From assembly GCF_052857255.1 (NCBI RefSeq), contig NC_135507.1:79032850-79096849 (forward strand): 64,000 nt of DNA, in the 5' to 3' direction. Source of the DNA: Amblyomma americanum (Eukaryota; Arthropoda; Arachnida; Ixodida; Ixodidae). The position numbers and the translations under genes were made by a program. Shown here one piece after another: positions 21,041 to 35,913 of this stretch. Under the pieces are notes generated by a model. It saw only the letters and a list, made by a program, of their open reading frames with translations, had not been told where the DNA came from and made no database searches. Positions within the stretch are counted from its first letter, which is position 1; every line of letters begins with the position of its first letter.

Positions 21041-22130
21041 ACCGACCACGGGGTGGTGGCGGCGCCGTCACGCTGAAGGCTCGAAATGCAACCATACTGC
21101 AGCCACTGACCGAGCACCAACCGCCTACAGACTGGCCGCTGCTTGTCCCACTTCATGGAGAAAGTCGATTCAACCGATAATACGACTGCCCTCCAATATT
21201 CTGCAGTCCAAGCGAGGTGGGTTGTGTCAATTTCGAGGCGGAGTCATTCGTGTTGGGCGGTGACACGCAGCTTCCAGCAAGCGACGCGACTTTAGGGGAG
21301 GTATATTTCTGCCGACGGAAGCCGTTTCCTAATCGCCCACAAAGGCACTGCCTGCATGCCTATTTCCTCCTCTATCTCGGCAGCGGCAGTATGTGGACTG
21401 CAGAAGGCGGCAGCTACAATCAGCCGATCTTCCTCCTCACTGAGGGATTTCGGACGTCATCTAAGGTCCGCGTCGTTAATCCTCTCTTCTTCTAGGAACA
21501 CTCGCTCAATGCGGGTTACGGTCCCTACTGCGCACCCTACATCGGCAGCAATGCTTCTCCGTAACCTGCCTTCCCTGACTAACAACACGATTTCCACTCT
21601 TGCAGCGAAGTTGACGCGCGGCATCTCTTTTTTCCTTCTGGGGAGGTCGGTAGAGCTCGAATCTTATTTATAACACCTCTTACAGTCCATCACGAATAAA
21701 GCGTACGATATCACCGCTTTTAATGACTTGTTCTATCGCTTAGGCAACAACCGGTCAACCGCTTATTTCAGGCAATTATTCCTTATTCCTTCATACTCAT
21801 CCTTCGGCAAAGTGGCTGAGGCTGCTCCCGAGATTAACTGCCAAGCATGCAGAAAACAAATAACTATCCCAATTTTCACCCTTCGCCTATGGGAGCAAAT
21901 CAGTATCAAAAACAAAAAAAGGATAAGAGAGACGGCGACACGGAAAAAGAAATTCGTTGCAGGCATTAAAATATCTTTTAACTGCGGGAAGGTGGAGGCC
22001 GTATGAGACTCATTGCACGGATTTGAATTTGAGTGGTGACGTCATAGGTTGCAAGCGCAGTGTTGTTTGGCGGCGGATCACACCACCCGCCACAGTGGGC
22101 AGTTTGTTCACAGACCAGTTGGTAGGTTGT

Positions 22131-22196
22131 GACACGTGACAAGATCACGTGACCTAGGATGTAACGGACGGACACCGCGAGGTCACGTGACCGGAC
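22131..22196. promoter_or_regulatory. Second CACGTG cluster (copy A)
   Basis: Contains GACACGTGAC, GATCACGTGACC and the palindrome GGTCACGTGACC. Two tandem-like GGACGGACACCGCGAG/GGACGGCCACCGCGAG blocks follow. Copy B has the same arrangement at 47277-47358. Confidence 0.4.
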
Positions 22197-22639
22197 GGAC
22201 GGCCACCGCGAGTATAAGCTATTAAAGGCTTTCGCATTAATAAATTTTGCTTGGCCCTGACAGTCCGCTGAAGCCCCACGCCCCTAATACGCAAGAGTGG
22301 GAACGGACTCTTGTTATCAGCCTCTTCGTTACCTGCAGCGCCACGCCATGTCATTCCGGCACTCCTGTGATCCCTAATGTGTGCTAATGTTTTTTACTCG
22401 CAACTGTTCTTGAAGACCACCGTTACGTTTGTCGCAGCATCTGCGGATGGAAGGATGCCCTGAATCTGTTTGTCATAACGAGCACCTTTTTCCCTTCTCT
22501 GCTGAACCGATTAAGCCGTGATTATTCCTCATTGATATGCCACCCACTGGGATTACAGGCTATAGTAGATCCAAAGGTATCTGTCATGGGGAAGAAATAG
22601 AGAGTGGGTCAAAGGGGACAATCGGTTGACCCAAATGTT

Positions 22640-22745
22640 TGCAGGGGCTCCTTTGTGGGGAACTTGCCGTTTCGTTATTGAGTTTTATATGGCTATAGTC
22701 AGATACAACTCATGAAGAAAGCTGTTTCTCATTGTCAAACAACCT
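22640..22745. repeat. Back-to-back MITE ends (copy A)
   Basis: The stretch around CTATAGTCAGATACAACTC is flanked by its own diverged inverse (GAGTTTTATATGGCTATAG). This matches the near-perfect palindrome of copy B (48421-48458) and the terminal repeats of the MITE at 47628-47917. Confidence 0.5.
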
Positions 22746-23305
22746 GCGTTCGGCCAATGCAGTCGTCAGATTCTCATGAACCGTCTAGCGTAACAATGCA
22801 GGGAGCGGCTCGACAATGCAGAGCTGGGACCGTATACCCGACCATGGAAGGAAGGGGCTATCCCCTATCATCTGCTACTGCCTGCCTGGAATAGAACAGG
22901 TGAAGAAAGAAAGGAGCAGGAATTGCAAGGCCAGAAGTCAGAAGAGTGGAATTGACTATCTACACAGTATACCCAAAATTCGCATGACGCCGTAGCTGCC
23001 ACCATATCTGGGACCAGAAACACGGCGAAAAAACCTGGTCGTTTTTTTATCCGCCCATATTTAAACGTGATTCTCGCGTAGAGCGCTGCTTCTGGACTCT
23101 GCGCCCAATATCGGCGCACCAGATGTCACATGAAAACTTCCTAGGAAAATAGAAATAAATCTCTACAAACAATAAATCACTTCATGTTGTTGATAGTTTT
23201 ACTAATCACCTTATAGTTTTCCGTCCACTGAGTCTTTCGTATATATTTTCATCTCTTAACCATGGTCTCACTATTTTTTATTTTTAACTCTGCTGTCAGC
23301 ATTTA

Positions 23306-26401
<3,096 letters not shown>

Positions 26402-26634
26402 TTTTGTTTTTTAAAAAAAAAAATTTCGTCTCCTTGGGAACACCTGCATTCAGGTTAGGAGAGCCCTTCTTAGATTGTCACCGACTCTCTCTCTTCCTTT
26501 GTTAAAACGTTTTTCCTGGTCTCTTCTCTCCCCCCTCCCCCCCTAGTGTTTTGAACTCGTGCTTTGCTGTAAACTTGTAAAATAGTACCTTGCGCATACT
26601 CTATAAAAACTGCGTGTTTCAAACGCTGTACTAC

Positions 26635-26676
26635 ATTCGAAAAAGGCTGGTCCTCCAGCCGAAACGTCGTGAATTA
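26635..26676 (+). ncRNA. Degenerate hammerhead-like motif, probable PLE terminus remnant
   Basis: A perfect 6-bp stem GGCTGG/CCAGCC with a TCCT loop (26645-26660) is followed by GAAAC and GTC, the 3' half of a hammerhead core and cleavage triplet. ATTC/GAAT could form the outer helix. The 5' core that should read CTGATGA is replaced by GAAAAA, so cleavage is not expected. The surrounding 26410-26712 looks like a retroelement terminus. Family assignment is inference. Confidence 0.45.
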
Positions 26677-26710
26677 AATCCTGTCATGTTTCTTCAATTT
26701 TTGGTGATTT

Positions 26711-26713
<3 letters not shown>

Positions 26714-26746
<33 letters not shown>
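26714..26746. repeat. (TA)n microsatellite, short
   Basis: About 16 TA units immediately downstream of the hammerhead-like remnant. Confidence 0.9.
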
Positions 26747-26748
<2 letters not shown>

Positions 26749-26854
26749 ATTGGCTGCTGAACCATAAGCCATGATTGACGCAGTACAATAAACTAACCAT
26801 GATTGAGGCAGCACAGCACACAGCACACAGACAGAGATGCAAGCTGAACCTTAC

Positions 26855-27054
26855 GTTTCGTCATGAACTCGTGGTGCATGATGGCCTCGATGCTCGGCCG
26901 CCTAGTCGGCTCCGGTTGGAGAATCCATCGGATGAGGGCGCTCGCTTCGGGGGAGACAGTCGAGGGGATTTCGAATTCGTTCCTCAAGATTCTGGCCATG
27001 GTCGTCGCCCTAGACGACGAACTGAAAGGGGGACGTCCCACCAGTAGCTTGTAC
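26855..27054 (-). CDS. Polo-like kinase exon 5
   Basis: Acceptor TTCTGCAG, donor GTAAGG. Encodes YKLLVGRPPFSSSSRATTMA, then ILRNEFEIPSTVSPEASALI and RWILQPEPTRRPSIEAIMHH, ending EFMTK. This is the C-lobe of the kinase, with the RP motif (TRRPS). The good donor shows that more exons are expected at lower coordinates. Confidence 0.85.
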
Positions 27055-28288
27055 CTGCAGAAAAGAGTTTGCGGTCTGTCAGTGTCCGCTGGAATCCGCG
27101 CACTCTGCGGCGGCCACCATCTCAGCACCACACAGCTTGAAGCAGTGCGGGCACAGCCATGCTACGACACCACTACCGGCCATGAGCCGCGAAATGGCAA
27201 CGTAAGTGCGGTCAAACGACGCTCGATATGCACGTAAGTGTCCGGTTTTGAACGTGAAGTGCATGATCTGATTGTTTTAACATGAAGAGGAAGCTTATAG
27301 CAATTTTATGGATAATAATTTCTCTGCAGCAATCGTTATTTCCGTCCTGGAAGATACGTATACGCGGTTCCGTACCTTATAATCATGTCAACACGTTTTC
27401 AATCGTACTTTCTCGGCAAATGATTTAACGCCACTTGCCGCCTGGCGGCCGGTGTCTGCGAATCCCAACATAACAGGCGTGTCAGCGCAAGGACTTTGCA
27501 GACGACTGCCCGCCAAGTTTGTTGCAGTGAGGGTTGCAATGACTAGTTTGGGCTAGTGACGCAAGCTGTTAGTTGTGAGAAACATCCTTAACTGGATAAC
27601 ATAGGAAAGAAGGATGAAGCGCATATGACGTCTTTTTAATTCTTTCTCTAGTCCAGGCTGCGCTGCTTTACACCACTAGGATAATGAGCGCCCAATTTAC
27701 TGATTCCTTGGTTTTCTCGCAACCGAAAATTAAAGCACCACGAAGATTCAAGAAGAACGAAAATAAGGGTCATGAAATCTACCACAGGTATCCGCAAGTG
27801 CTTTGTCCCGATAAAACTGCGCCTGTCAACATATTGGAGTGCACAAGAGCAATTCAACTGTCCGGGATACGGCAACTAGTTGAAATACGAGAAATTATAG
27901 CTCCTCGAATTTGCTGTAAATAAATCAACCATTTAAATATAGCGCCTAGTTCATTCGTAAAATTCACATCGATTTGACTCGACATAACCCCACTGCGAAC
28001 CGAGCTACGAAGTTTGAAAGCAACCCATCACCGCTCCCAAATCTGGCTCGATTTGCTTCGCCCGTTTGAAACAATGCCCTGGCCACAATTTCTTCCCTCG
28101 TTATTGTCACCAGAAGGCAAGATAGGCAAGGATTTGCCAGTTTTTATATTCACATTTCCGGCTTTAAATGCTCCCTCTTATACATTTACAAACGGGTGCA
28201 CCTGTACGATGTGCACCGAGCTGTCTTCGTAAGCATCAACTACTAAACAGTTGCAACAACTTCTGCGCAGTCGTCAGGTGAGACTCAC

Positions 28289-28601
28289 ATGATGCACCCG
28301 ACGGCACAGATGTCCGCCTCGTAGCTGTAGCCCTTTTGGTCAGCATCTCGGGGGCCATGTAGTTGGTGGTGCCGCAGATGGACGTCTTGAGTTGCCCCTC
28401 GTAGTGGACGCGTGTGGCGAGTCCGAAGTTGCGAGCCTTGAGTTGCGAGCCTTCGGTGAGGAGCAGGCTTCCGAGCTTCAGGTCTCGGTGGATTACGTGC
28501 TCCTGCACCAGGTACTCGCAGGCGCGGAGCAGCTGGCGCATTAAGTACCGCACCTCGAATTCCGGCAGGATCCTGCGCCACCGGCGCACCTCCTCCAGAG
28601 A
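28289..28601 (-). pseudogene. Polo-like kinase exon 4, 1-bp deletion and altered catalytic motifs
   Basis: Acceptor CCCGCAG and donor GTGAGT. Encodes SLEEVRRWRRILPEFEVRYL, then HVIHRDLKLGSLLL, KARNFGLAT and SICGTTNYMAPEMLTK. The following residues KGYSYEADICAVGCIM are in another frame, implying loss of one base in the AAAA run near 28338. The length of 313 bp is one short of the 314 needed for phase agreement with exon 5. HRDLKLG-S (usual N) and N-FG (usual DFG) remove both magnesium ligands. Confidence 0.85.
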
Positions 28602-29077
28602 CTGCGGGAAAAATTCCGCTAATGAAGCTTGGGAAAGAACTTTGAAGGACAGACACGCTTAAGAACATGACAACGAAAATCGTATTCCTTCAGGTTTTAG
28701 AACGGGACATGACGACTCTAGCACACTTGTTCAAATCCCCCCAGTCTGGAGAAAGCTTGATTGAAGTAATTTCTTTTCTTTGTACAAAATACAGTGCCCA
28801 CACCGCAATATTAAATGTCAGTTTTCGAAACAACGAAGGCAGTTTTCATATCTTGGTTGCGTCCTAAATTATGATTCAAGAGCACAATGTGGCCTTTGTC
28901 GCAAAAATTACCGGAACAAATAAACAACAAAATACATATTCCAGCCACCTAATTTCAGTCGTAGAAGCAGTTTGGAGCACTGAAAACCTTGAATATCCTC
29001 TCATCGGGCATTTAAAACTAAATAAGCGAAATACCGTCAGTTGCATAAGAGAGAAAACGCCTCTTACGCAAAAGTCT

Positions 29078-29250
29078 CCGCGGTGGTCACATTTCGATGG
29101 AGGCGCCAATGCAAGAGGCTCATGTAAATTGCGAAGTCAGTGAACGTTAGAGAACCCATGGTGACCTAAATTATTCAAAACTTATTCCACTACAGCGTCC
29201 CTCGCAGCCTCAGTTGTTTTGGGACGTTAAGCACCATTAAAAGAAATGAA
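29078..29250 (+). mobile_element. Degenerate SINE in kinase intron 3
   Basis: Matches the body of the SINE at 57526-57753: CGCGGTGGTCACATTTCGATGGAGG, split as CGCGGTGGTC and ACATTTCGATGGAGG, then GTCAGTGAACGTTAGAGAAC, CTACAGCGTCCCTC and GGGACGTTAAGCACC. The tRNA-like head is missing. Confidence 0.6.
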
Positions 29251-29334
29251 AACCAACATTGATGACATTATCAACATTTTCTAATCACCGCAAGGAAAAT
29301 AAGTGGAAATATACCACCGAAAGAAGGAATGTTA

Positions 29335-29475
<141 letters not shown>

Positions 29476-30676
29476 TTAGTAATCTCGCAAAAGGTTGTAC
29501 GAAACGTAAAGAAGGTAAAGTGGTGGACGAAGATGCTGGTACTTATGATTAATAAAGACGTACGCTGAAATGACAAAAGCTATGCTCATGGCAAAGGTAA
29601 TCGGTCACTAGAGATCAAACTTGACATATGTGCCTGTGTTCCTATTTGCGTTGTAAAAACCAGGTGTAAATTTTGTCCAATGCTTGTGACCCTCTTCCGC
29701 TGACAAAGAGTTGCAGGAAAATTTATGGTAGCATTAATACGACAAGGAGAGATTGAACTTTGCCTGTCTCGATACGTTACCGTGTGAGCCATATTCTATA
29801 AGTATCCGCAATCCATTTCCAATCTAGAGAACTTCGCACTTGTTCTGTTAAGCTGGCGCGTCTTTCAAGCGTCTCCGGGAATCGACGTCACCATTGGCTC
29901 ACATGGGACTGGACCTCAGCGTATAACATCCAATGGTTCGGTTGCTTTCCACTGACGCCTGAAAACCGCACTTGCATGACTGAAAAACAGTGACCAATTG
30001 GAGAGGACTAAGTGGATTCGAAATCGAACGTGGATAATGTATCAGAATAGAAAATGGCCACAGGGCCCAAATATACGAAACGCTTGGAACCAGCTGGCTC
30101 TGACGTCTTGTCATTTTGTCGTAAGCGTGGGCAGGGGAACACTGTGGGAGGAGGACGGGGAGAAAATAGCCAATCCTTGATCATACATGTTTTCTTTGGC
30201 ATTCTGTAGAGGGTGCAACTCATTTTGAACTTGCGCGCAAATCCTATGCCGCAGCAATTCCTTCGTTACTTTCGTTTTCATATAATCCGGTGCATCTGCC
30301 CGCCTTGCTGCGGTGGCGTCGCCAGAAGAAATGGCCGGGGTTCAATGTGGCTTGAAGCTTGTTAAACGAGCGAAAGCTCTGTTAAGCATGCTCTCATGTG
30401 TCTCAAATCAAAATGTCGGGGTGAGGTTCCCAGTGGGCATATGATCACGTGGTCATACTACCATAGCTTGGAACATAGCACCACGCAATGAAGTTCGGTG
30501 TGACCTAGTGAGGCATTGAAGGTAATCGCCTCATCCATATCGAAACCGCAAGTTGTACCCCGAGGAGATCTCTCGCTCTAAAATAAAAAAAAACATTTTT
30601 TTCTCCTAAGTGTCCAATTAGGAATATTCCTTCAAATAAACTGAAAAGAAGGAAGACGAGCGATGTAGGAACTCAC

Positions 30677-30784
30677 ATATTGCCGGTTGACGTCCGATTG
30701 AAGATGACTCTTGGAAACGATTTTGCCTGCGTACACCACGTTTGCCTCTTTGTCTACAAACTCGTAGCAGCGCGCATTTCCTCC
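30677..30784 (-). CDS. Polo-like kinase exon 2
   Basis: 36 codons, phase 0 at both ends, bounded by TTTTTCAG and GTGAGT. Encodes GGNARCYEFVDKEANVVYAG and then KIVSKSHLQSDVNRQY: the rest of the glycine loop and the ATP-binding Lys. Confidence 0.8.
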
Positions 30785-31668
30785 CTGAAAAAGTAATGCC
30801 AGCCATGTTGCATGGACATCCAAATTAGGGACGAATGCTGTCGCACTGTGTGACAAACACTCAAACAGTGGATTCCTTCACTCGAGGGCGAAATCGGCTT
30901 ATTGCCTAAGTGCTAAAAATAGAGCACAGCATGAAATTCAAGACATCTGGGACGAATACAAGCAGGTATGTCCCAAAGGTATGATTCAGTTCACAAAGCA
31001 CAGCAGACAAGAATATGGAGGCAGTCCTTACAAATTCGCAGGAAAAGTGCAAGAATTTAGTGCTTTAGCGTAATTATCCAGTAGTCGTTCGCAATAGGCT
31101 TTATGAGGTATTAAGATGCCTTTTATTGGCACAGTAAGGCATATGTATTAGGGGACGTCAGAAAACGGGAGAATCGCATTAACTAATAAACTAAGTAATA
31201 TGACTTTCAAATGACAACTTTTCACAAAAACACCTCATCTGTAACCGAACTCTTCCCGGTTTTGCCCAATCGTAGTCGTCCGGTCGACATGACGTGCTGC
31301 CCTGCGTCCGCCCCGCAAACGAAAAACTCTTACGAAAAGCTCTTACAAGGCGGCTCTCCACTAAACTGTTTTGTAGTGTTCCTGTATAGGCGATTTAGAG
31401 ACACAAAACTGAAGTACAACTCGAGGAAGAAGCAGCGTATTTCCCTCACGAGAGTTCCTCCAGCGGCGAACACAACGCCACTTCGCCCTCTTTCCCGCAA
31501 CATGTACACCCCAGGCAGGATTATATATAGGTTGGCCACTTGGGCAGAACGACTTTCGGCCTTCGTCTGAAGGAACTGTTCACCCTCTGTTGAGAATCCT
31601 TCACCCCTTTGCGTTTAAGAATAGCAAGATTCATAATAAGGCGAATATATCCTCTAACCAATACGGGT

Positions 31669-31755
31669 CCCAAATGGTCGAAATTATTCCGGTGCTGTAC
31701 ACTAAAGCACCTCTATCTTCTTTTACTCCCTTGCCTCACGGCGCTCTTCAGGTGA
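31669..31755 (+). mobile_element. Ruka-like SINE tail fragment in kinase intron 1
   Basis: AAATGGTCGAAATTATTCCG followed by a TC-rich stretch and CTCACGGCGCTCTTCAGGTG resembles the tail of the SINEs at 50311-50623 and 58302-58619. It is diverged and lacks the tRNA-like head. Confidence 0.6.
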
Positions 31756-32219
31756 ACCGGTCTCTTAGTACAAGACGCTGCTTTGCATAAAGATGCCTTG
31801 TCCAACTGTTTTATGATCGTTTGATTTAAGAGTCGCACTAACGAATTTCGTTAATTAGAGCCGCCCGCAGTCAGGACTCCTAACGAGAAAGCAACCGTAT
31901 TCTGATCACTACTAGAGCCGTCTTCGCCAAAAGGTATCAAACAATGAGACCTGCTTCTCAGCTGTAAAGTGGAGACATTACGGTACAGCTCAAGTCTAAA
32001 ACGTCTCGAAAGGTAAGCCTAAGGACTCCGCGACAGGAGTGTTTCACCTCACGCAGTACACAATTTTTAAAAATATGCTTCTTGAGCTAGAAGACCGCTT
32101 TTACAGGCATAACACTGTAAGCGCTCTGAAAACTAAACATTTTTTTCAGATTTGCTTGTCAGGTGGGGTTTGAAGACTTATAATAAACTGCACATCTCCA
32201 TCCTAAAATTTAATTTTAA

Positions 32220-32259
32220 ACCAACGTTTGGAGGCCGACTCGGCTCCTTCATCACGGGT
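32220..32259 (-). ncRNA. Hammerhead-like ribozyme sequence, inactivated
   Basis: On the minus strand: GTGATGA (canonical CTGATGA with the first base changed), stem GGAGCCG-AGT-CGGCCTCC, then CAAAC instead of GAAAC, GTT and GGT. Sequence on both sides (32170-32330) is the inverted homologue of 35850-35965. I read it as a PLE terminal repeat with a damaged ribozyme. Confidence 0.55.
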
Positions 32260-33321
32260 GGCTGAGGGCAGTAGCTAGCGTCTTTAATCGGGTTCACCAG
32301 TGGCAGTGTCCTTGGGAAATACATGGGAACTTTCAGAAGCTCTAGCGTATCTTAAAATTGCTCGATTTTCATGAGGTCTGTGGCAGCGTTTTGTTCTTTA
32401 GAGGATAGAGGAACTGTTGCGGACAGATATTATTTTTTAAGTTTAATTTTTTTACAAATCAGAGGTAAATATTAATAAATATTGCACCTGTAGATATGTC
32501 GTTCTTTCATGTCATCTCGAGAAAAAACTAAACCAGATATAACAATTTCGTTCATAAAATTTTCTGCCTTTTTCTTTCTTGATTGTCAAGCCGAAATTTC
32601 AATCATACCGGCAGTAGTGTATGCGTTTTACAGGCTTTTTAAGTTGTGTATGTATTTTCTGCGCATATTTGAAATTCTCGCCAAATTTAACAATGGACGT
32701 GGCTCCATCTGGAGTTAGAATATTTTGTCGCTACTACACTCTACCACTAACCCCTTGGCTGTCTGTGTTCATGCGCGCAGGTTTTTACTCTGAACTTGGA
32801 CGCACTTAAGCTCTTTCTTTCCATCCATTCTCTTGTTTGGGCTGCATTCAGAAAGGATTTCTGTTTTTCTTTTTGGCTCGAGCTTGCGCGGAAACGCAGT
32901 GAGATTAAAGACCACACCCAAAAGCGCCCCCCCTATCTTCTCCCAGCAGCCACACAATAAGGCATTCTTAGTTTCAAAACACAGGAAGGGGGCTCCCTAT
33001 TCAGGACAGTGCGGGAGAACAGCATTGTTACTCTCCCAGGGCAGGGGCGCAGTAACCCAGGTGGCGATGCAAGTCAAGAATGCAGCTCCAAATATTCCTC
33101 ATAGGAGGCCATCGAGCCAATTGCGGCACTTACATGAACCCAACACGGCCTGGTTGTTTGGTTATCGGGCCGAAAACCGGAACTGGGTTCATGTGAACGC
33201 GCGCCGATTCGAGAGTGGAAGCGTACAGTCCAGAAAACTCCGCCAGAAGGGGTAGGTTGACTCAACTCGACCCTTACCCGATATGATTGTAAACGCAGTC
33301 GAGTCGAAAAGTAGGGTTAGT

Positions 33322-33337
33322 GGGGGGGGGGGGGGGG
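33322..33337. repeat. Poly-G tract
   Basis: 16 consecutive G. Comparable homopolymers are 18 C at 35774-35791 and 21 G at 38215-38235. Confidence 0.9.
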
Positions 33338-34714
33338 ATGATAAATGCGAGCTTGCTTTTCACGTGCACCGTCGCGCCCCCGATACCGCGATGGCGTGCC
33401 TCAATCTTGGAGGCTGCTACTGCTTACTCGAAGCTTGGTGTCGCTACAGTTGAACCGGTCTCGAATCACTAAAACCGAATGCGTTAAACTCGCACTAGTT
33501 GAGTCGGATTGACCATGCTGAACCCGCCCCCGAATCGACCCGACGCTCTCGTGTTCATGTAAATAGCGCTAATGGCGGAAACTGTCATGACGTAGCCATT
33601 AACCTCCTTTCACAGAGGCGCTTGCCAATCACCTGAGATTTCAGGCTATATTCGCGGGCAACTATCTATGGCAGTGCAACAGCCCCCATCAAACGGTGAA
33701 ATGACCGCCTCCTTCCTTTTCCTGCTCAGCCTCTGCTGCACTGCAACTGCGACGTCATGAGAACCCGGTCAAAGCGAACGTTGGCCTCTGGCTCCAAGCT
33801 AGTGAAACCAGAATGTGTCGGATCGGCATCGAAACATCGGTTTTCTAATGAATCTTTAGTCGAGTGTCGGTCTTTTCTCTCTAATTCTCCTCCCGACCAT
33901 GCATATCTCAGCCCAGACGTTATCAGTGCAGGTACTGTCGACTATAAGCGGGTAAGCGTCGGTACACCTTGTCTGCAGAAAGGAGCTCACGGGTTTCCGA
34001 GCCCCCTACTCAGAATAGCCATCCCCGTAGTGTAAATAACGGGATGTCAACCGTTCATGGCGTGGCTGGCAAAATCATCCAGTTTTGCTTCTGACCCGGT
34101 TTCGCATGTGTCAAGCTTTCCCCAACCATCTTTCTTCTCCCAATTAGAGACGCCTCGATATGCGCCACACCTAGTCGCCCCTCCTGCACTGCGCTTCCAA
34201 AAGTCGCAGATTTCATTCATGAAAACGCTCGGAAGGGACGCCATATAAATACATATATAAAATATATAATACATAAAATTATAAAATATAATAAAAACAA
34301 AGAAAACAGGGCGCATAATGCGACTTTCCCAGAAACCATAGTAGGTATGGAATTTTCGTTTTCAAACCTGTGACGTCATGAGAAATCAAGTGTGCTGCCG
34401 TTTTCATGTACAGAAAGAGCACACGCGTTTGGCGTGTTCGGCGCCCATGTTTTCTCCTATTAAATTGCAATTTTCATTATTTTTTAAAATAAGCCACTAA
34501 TAGCAACTGTGTCCAGAGCAGTTGGAAGTAGCTTGTGCCATGTCGAAATTTGCGTTCAAAGTCACCAAGAATAGCAACACGACGATCGCAGTGGCTTTGA
34601 AAACCACACATCTCACCCTTTTACCAAACTTTAATTTTTTCCGATCAGAAATTATAAGCAGTGAAGGAGAGACATTGAAACGAAGTATTTCAACAGTAAT
34701 TTATTTACTGAAGT

Positions 34715-34965
34715 GAGTATCGTCCATAAAGAAACTGAATTCGGAGACGTCGATGGCAACAAACGTGCTCGTTGGTCATCGCAGAGGGTCCTCAAATTAA
34801 TGCGCTAAAATCCACTACAACAGTCCAAGATAATGTCGAAATAGTTTCGCCTGGCTTGAATCCTTCCAGATAACGATGATAACGGTTTTGAACTCGAACA
34901 AACGAATAGTACAACAGTTTCGCGGCATTACTTCTCTCAAAAAAGCATCGGCCGGATGCTTAAAC
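34715..34965 (-). repeat. Old Ty3 LTR/PPT remnant in kinase intron 1
   Basis: The end TTTCGCGGCATTAC and the hairpin AAGCATCGGCCGGATGCTT (34943-34961) match the LTR end, purine tract and hairpin of Ty3 element 2 (4926-4972). Upstream, AACGTGCTCGTTGGTC parallels the LTR sequence AACGTGCTCGGCGGTC. The rest is too diverged to align by eye. Confidence 0.55.
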
Positions 34966-35872
34966 GAAAATTCGTCGTCGAATCAGCGTCCACACTCGTA
35001 CACGGTCACCAGGCTTGCATAGCGTGTGGCGACGGGGGAATACGCGGTATACGGAATAACCGGCCGAAGTGGAGGTGTTCCCAAGTTGTGTCAAAAGATG
35101 ACTCACACTTATCTGTTCTGGCTAGGCGAAACCAACACTGCTTCTAACTACAGGCTGTATACAGCACCCTACTATTGTGTATGAATTTTCGGAGAAAAGA
35201 TGCCAGGGAGCTTAGGGAAACCTAAACCGCAAAACGTACTTTTCCTTGTGGCAGCTCAGTGGTGGGTTACTGGATAAACGTCCATTTTCTGACCACCACC
35301 CCTTGAGAGGGGTTATCTAGTTGTGCTTCTGTCTACCAGCTTTGGCAGGATATACACAGAAAGTTGTCAGCCCAACTTTTTGTTCGCGGAAAAACTAACA
35401 CTTTCGTGTCGCGGTAGAATTTACACACTTGGAGAGGAAGTAGAAGTTCCCTCTGTTTTGTGGTACTTAAGCGCTGCCATCTATCGACAGAAAAAGTTCA
35501 AATCTGATTTGCCTCGTAGCTGGTGAGCCCTCTTAAGCGAAAGGCGTTGGAGAAGGGGAGGAAGGGGGGAAGGGGGCTAAGGCCGTTAGTCAAGTCGCAC
35601 AGGTTTGCTTTTGTGTGGTCGTTGTGTTTCGGTGTTGACCACCCCGAACAACATTAATCGCACAAAAGGAATCCTGCCCCCAGTACATGCGCAGGGACTT
35701 CCCTCTTCAACTCAACGAAAAAAAAGTCGCCATTGACCTCCTCCCCACGGTGCGACGTGACTAACAGCCTTAACCCCCCCCCCCCCCCCCCTCGCCTTTC
35801 TCATCAAAGATTTCGTTCCTTTGACTTCTTCTTCCCCTCAATACCTAAAGACGCTAGTTACTGTCCTCCGTA

Positions 35873-35913
35873 ACCCCTGATGAAGGAGCCGAGTCGGCGT
35901 CGAAACGTTGGGT
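35873..35913 (+). ncRNA. Type-I-like hammerhead ribozyme candidate (PLE terminus)
   Basis: ACCC, CTGATGA, helix II (GGAGCCG-AGT-CGGCGTC), GAAAC, GTT, GGGT in order. The invariant cores CTGATGA and GAAA are intact. ACCC/GGGT (35873-35876, 35910-35913) forms helix I, and helix III is minimal, as reported for Penelope-like retroelement hammerheads. Helix II has one A-G mismatch and one G-U pair compared with a fully paired version. It lies 3.6 kb from an inverted, inactivated homologue at 32220-32259. Confidence 0.65.

Larger units (their letters stand above)
20141..23305. repeat. Composite repeat copy A, segment 3
   Basis: Collinear with 45262-49035 of copy B. It begins at the right-hand target duplication of the I-like LINE. 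It contains two clusters of CACGTG sites, a MITE-end pair (22640-22745) and, near its end, CTGCGCCCAATATCGGCGCA. Copy B has an extra approximately 595-bp stretch (47619-48213) absent here at about 22472. I recognise no protein gene in this segment; open frames in it are short and not conserved between the two copies. Confidence 0.75.
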
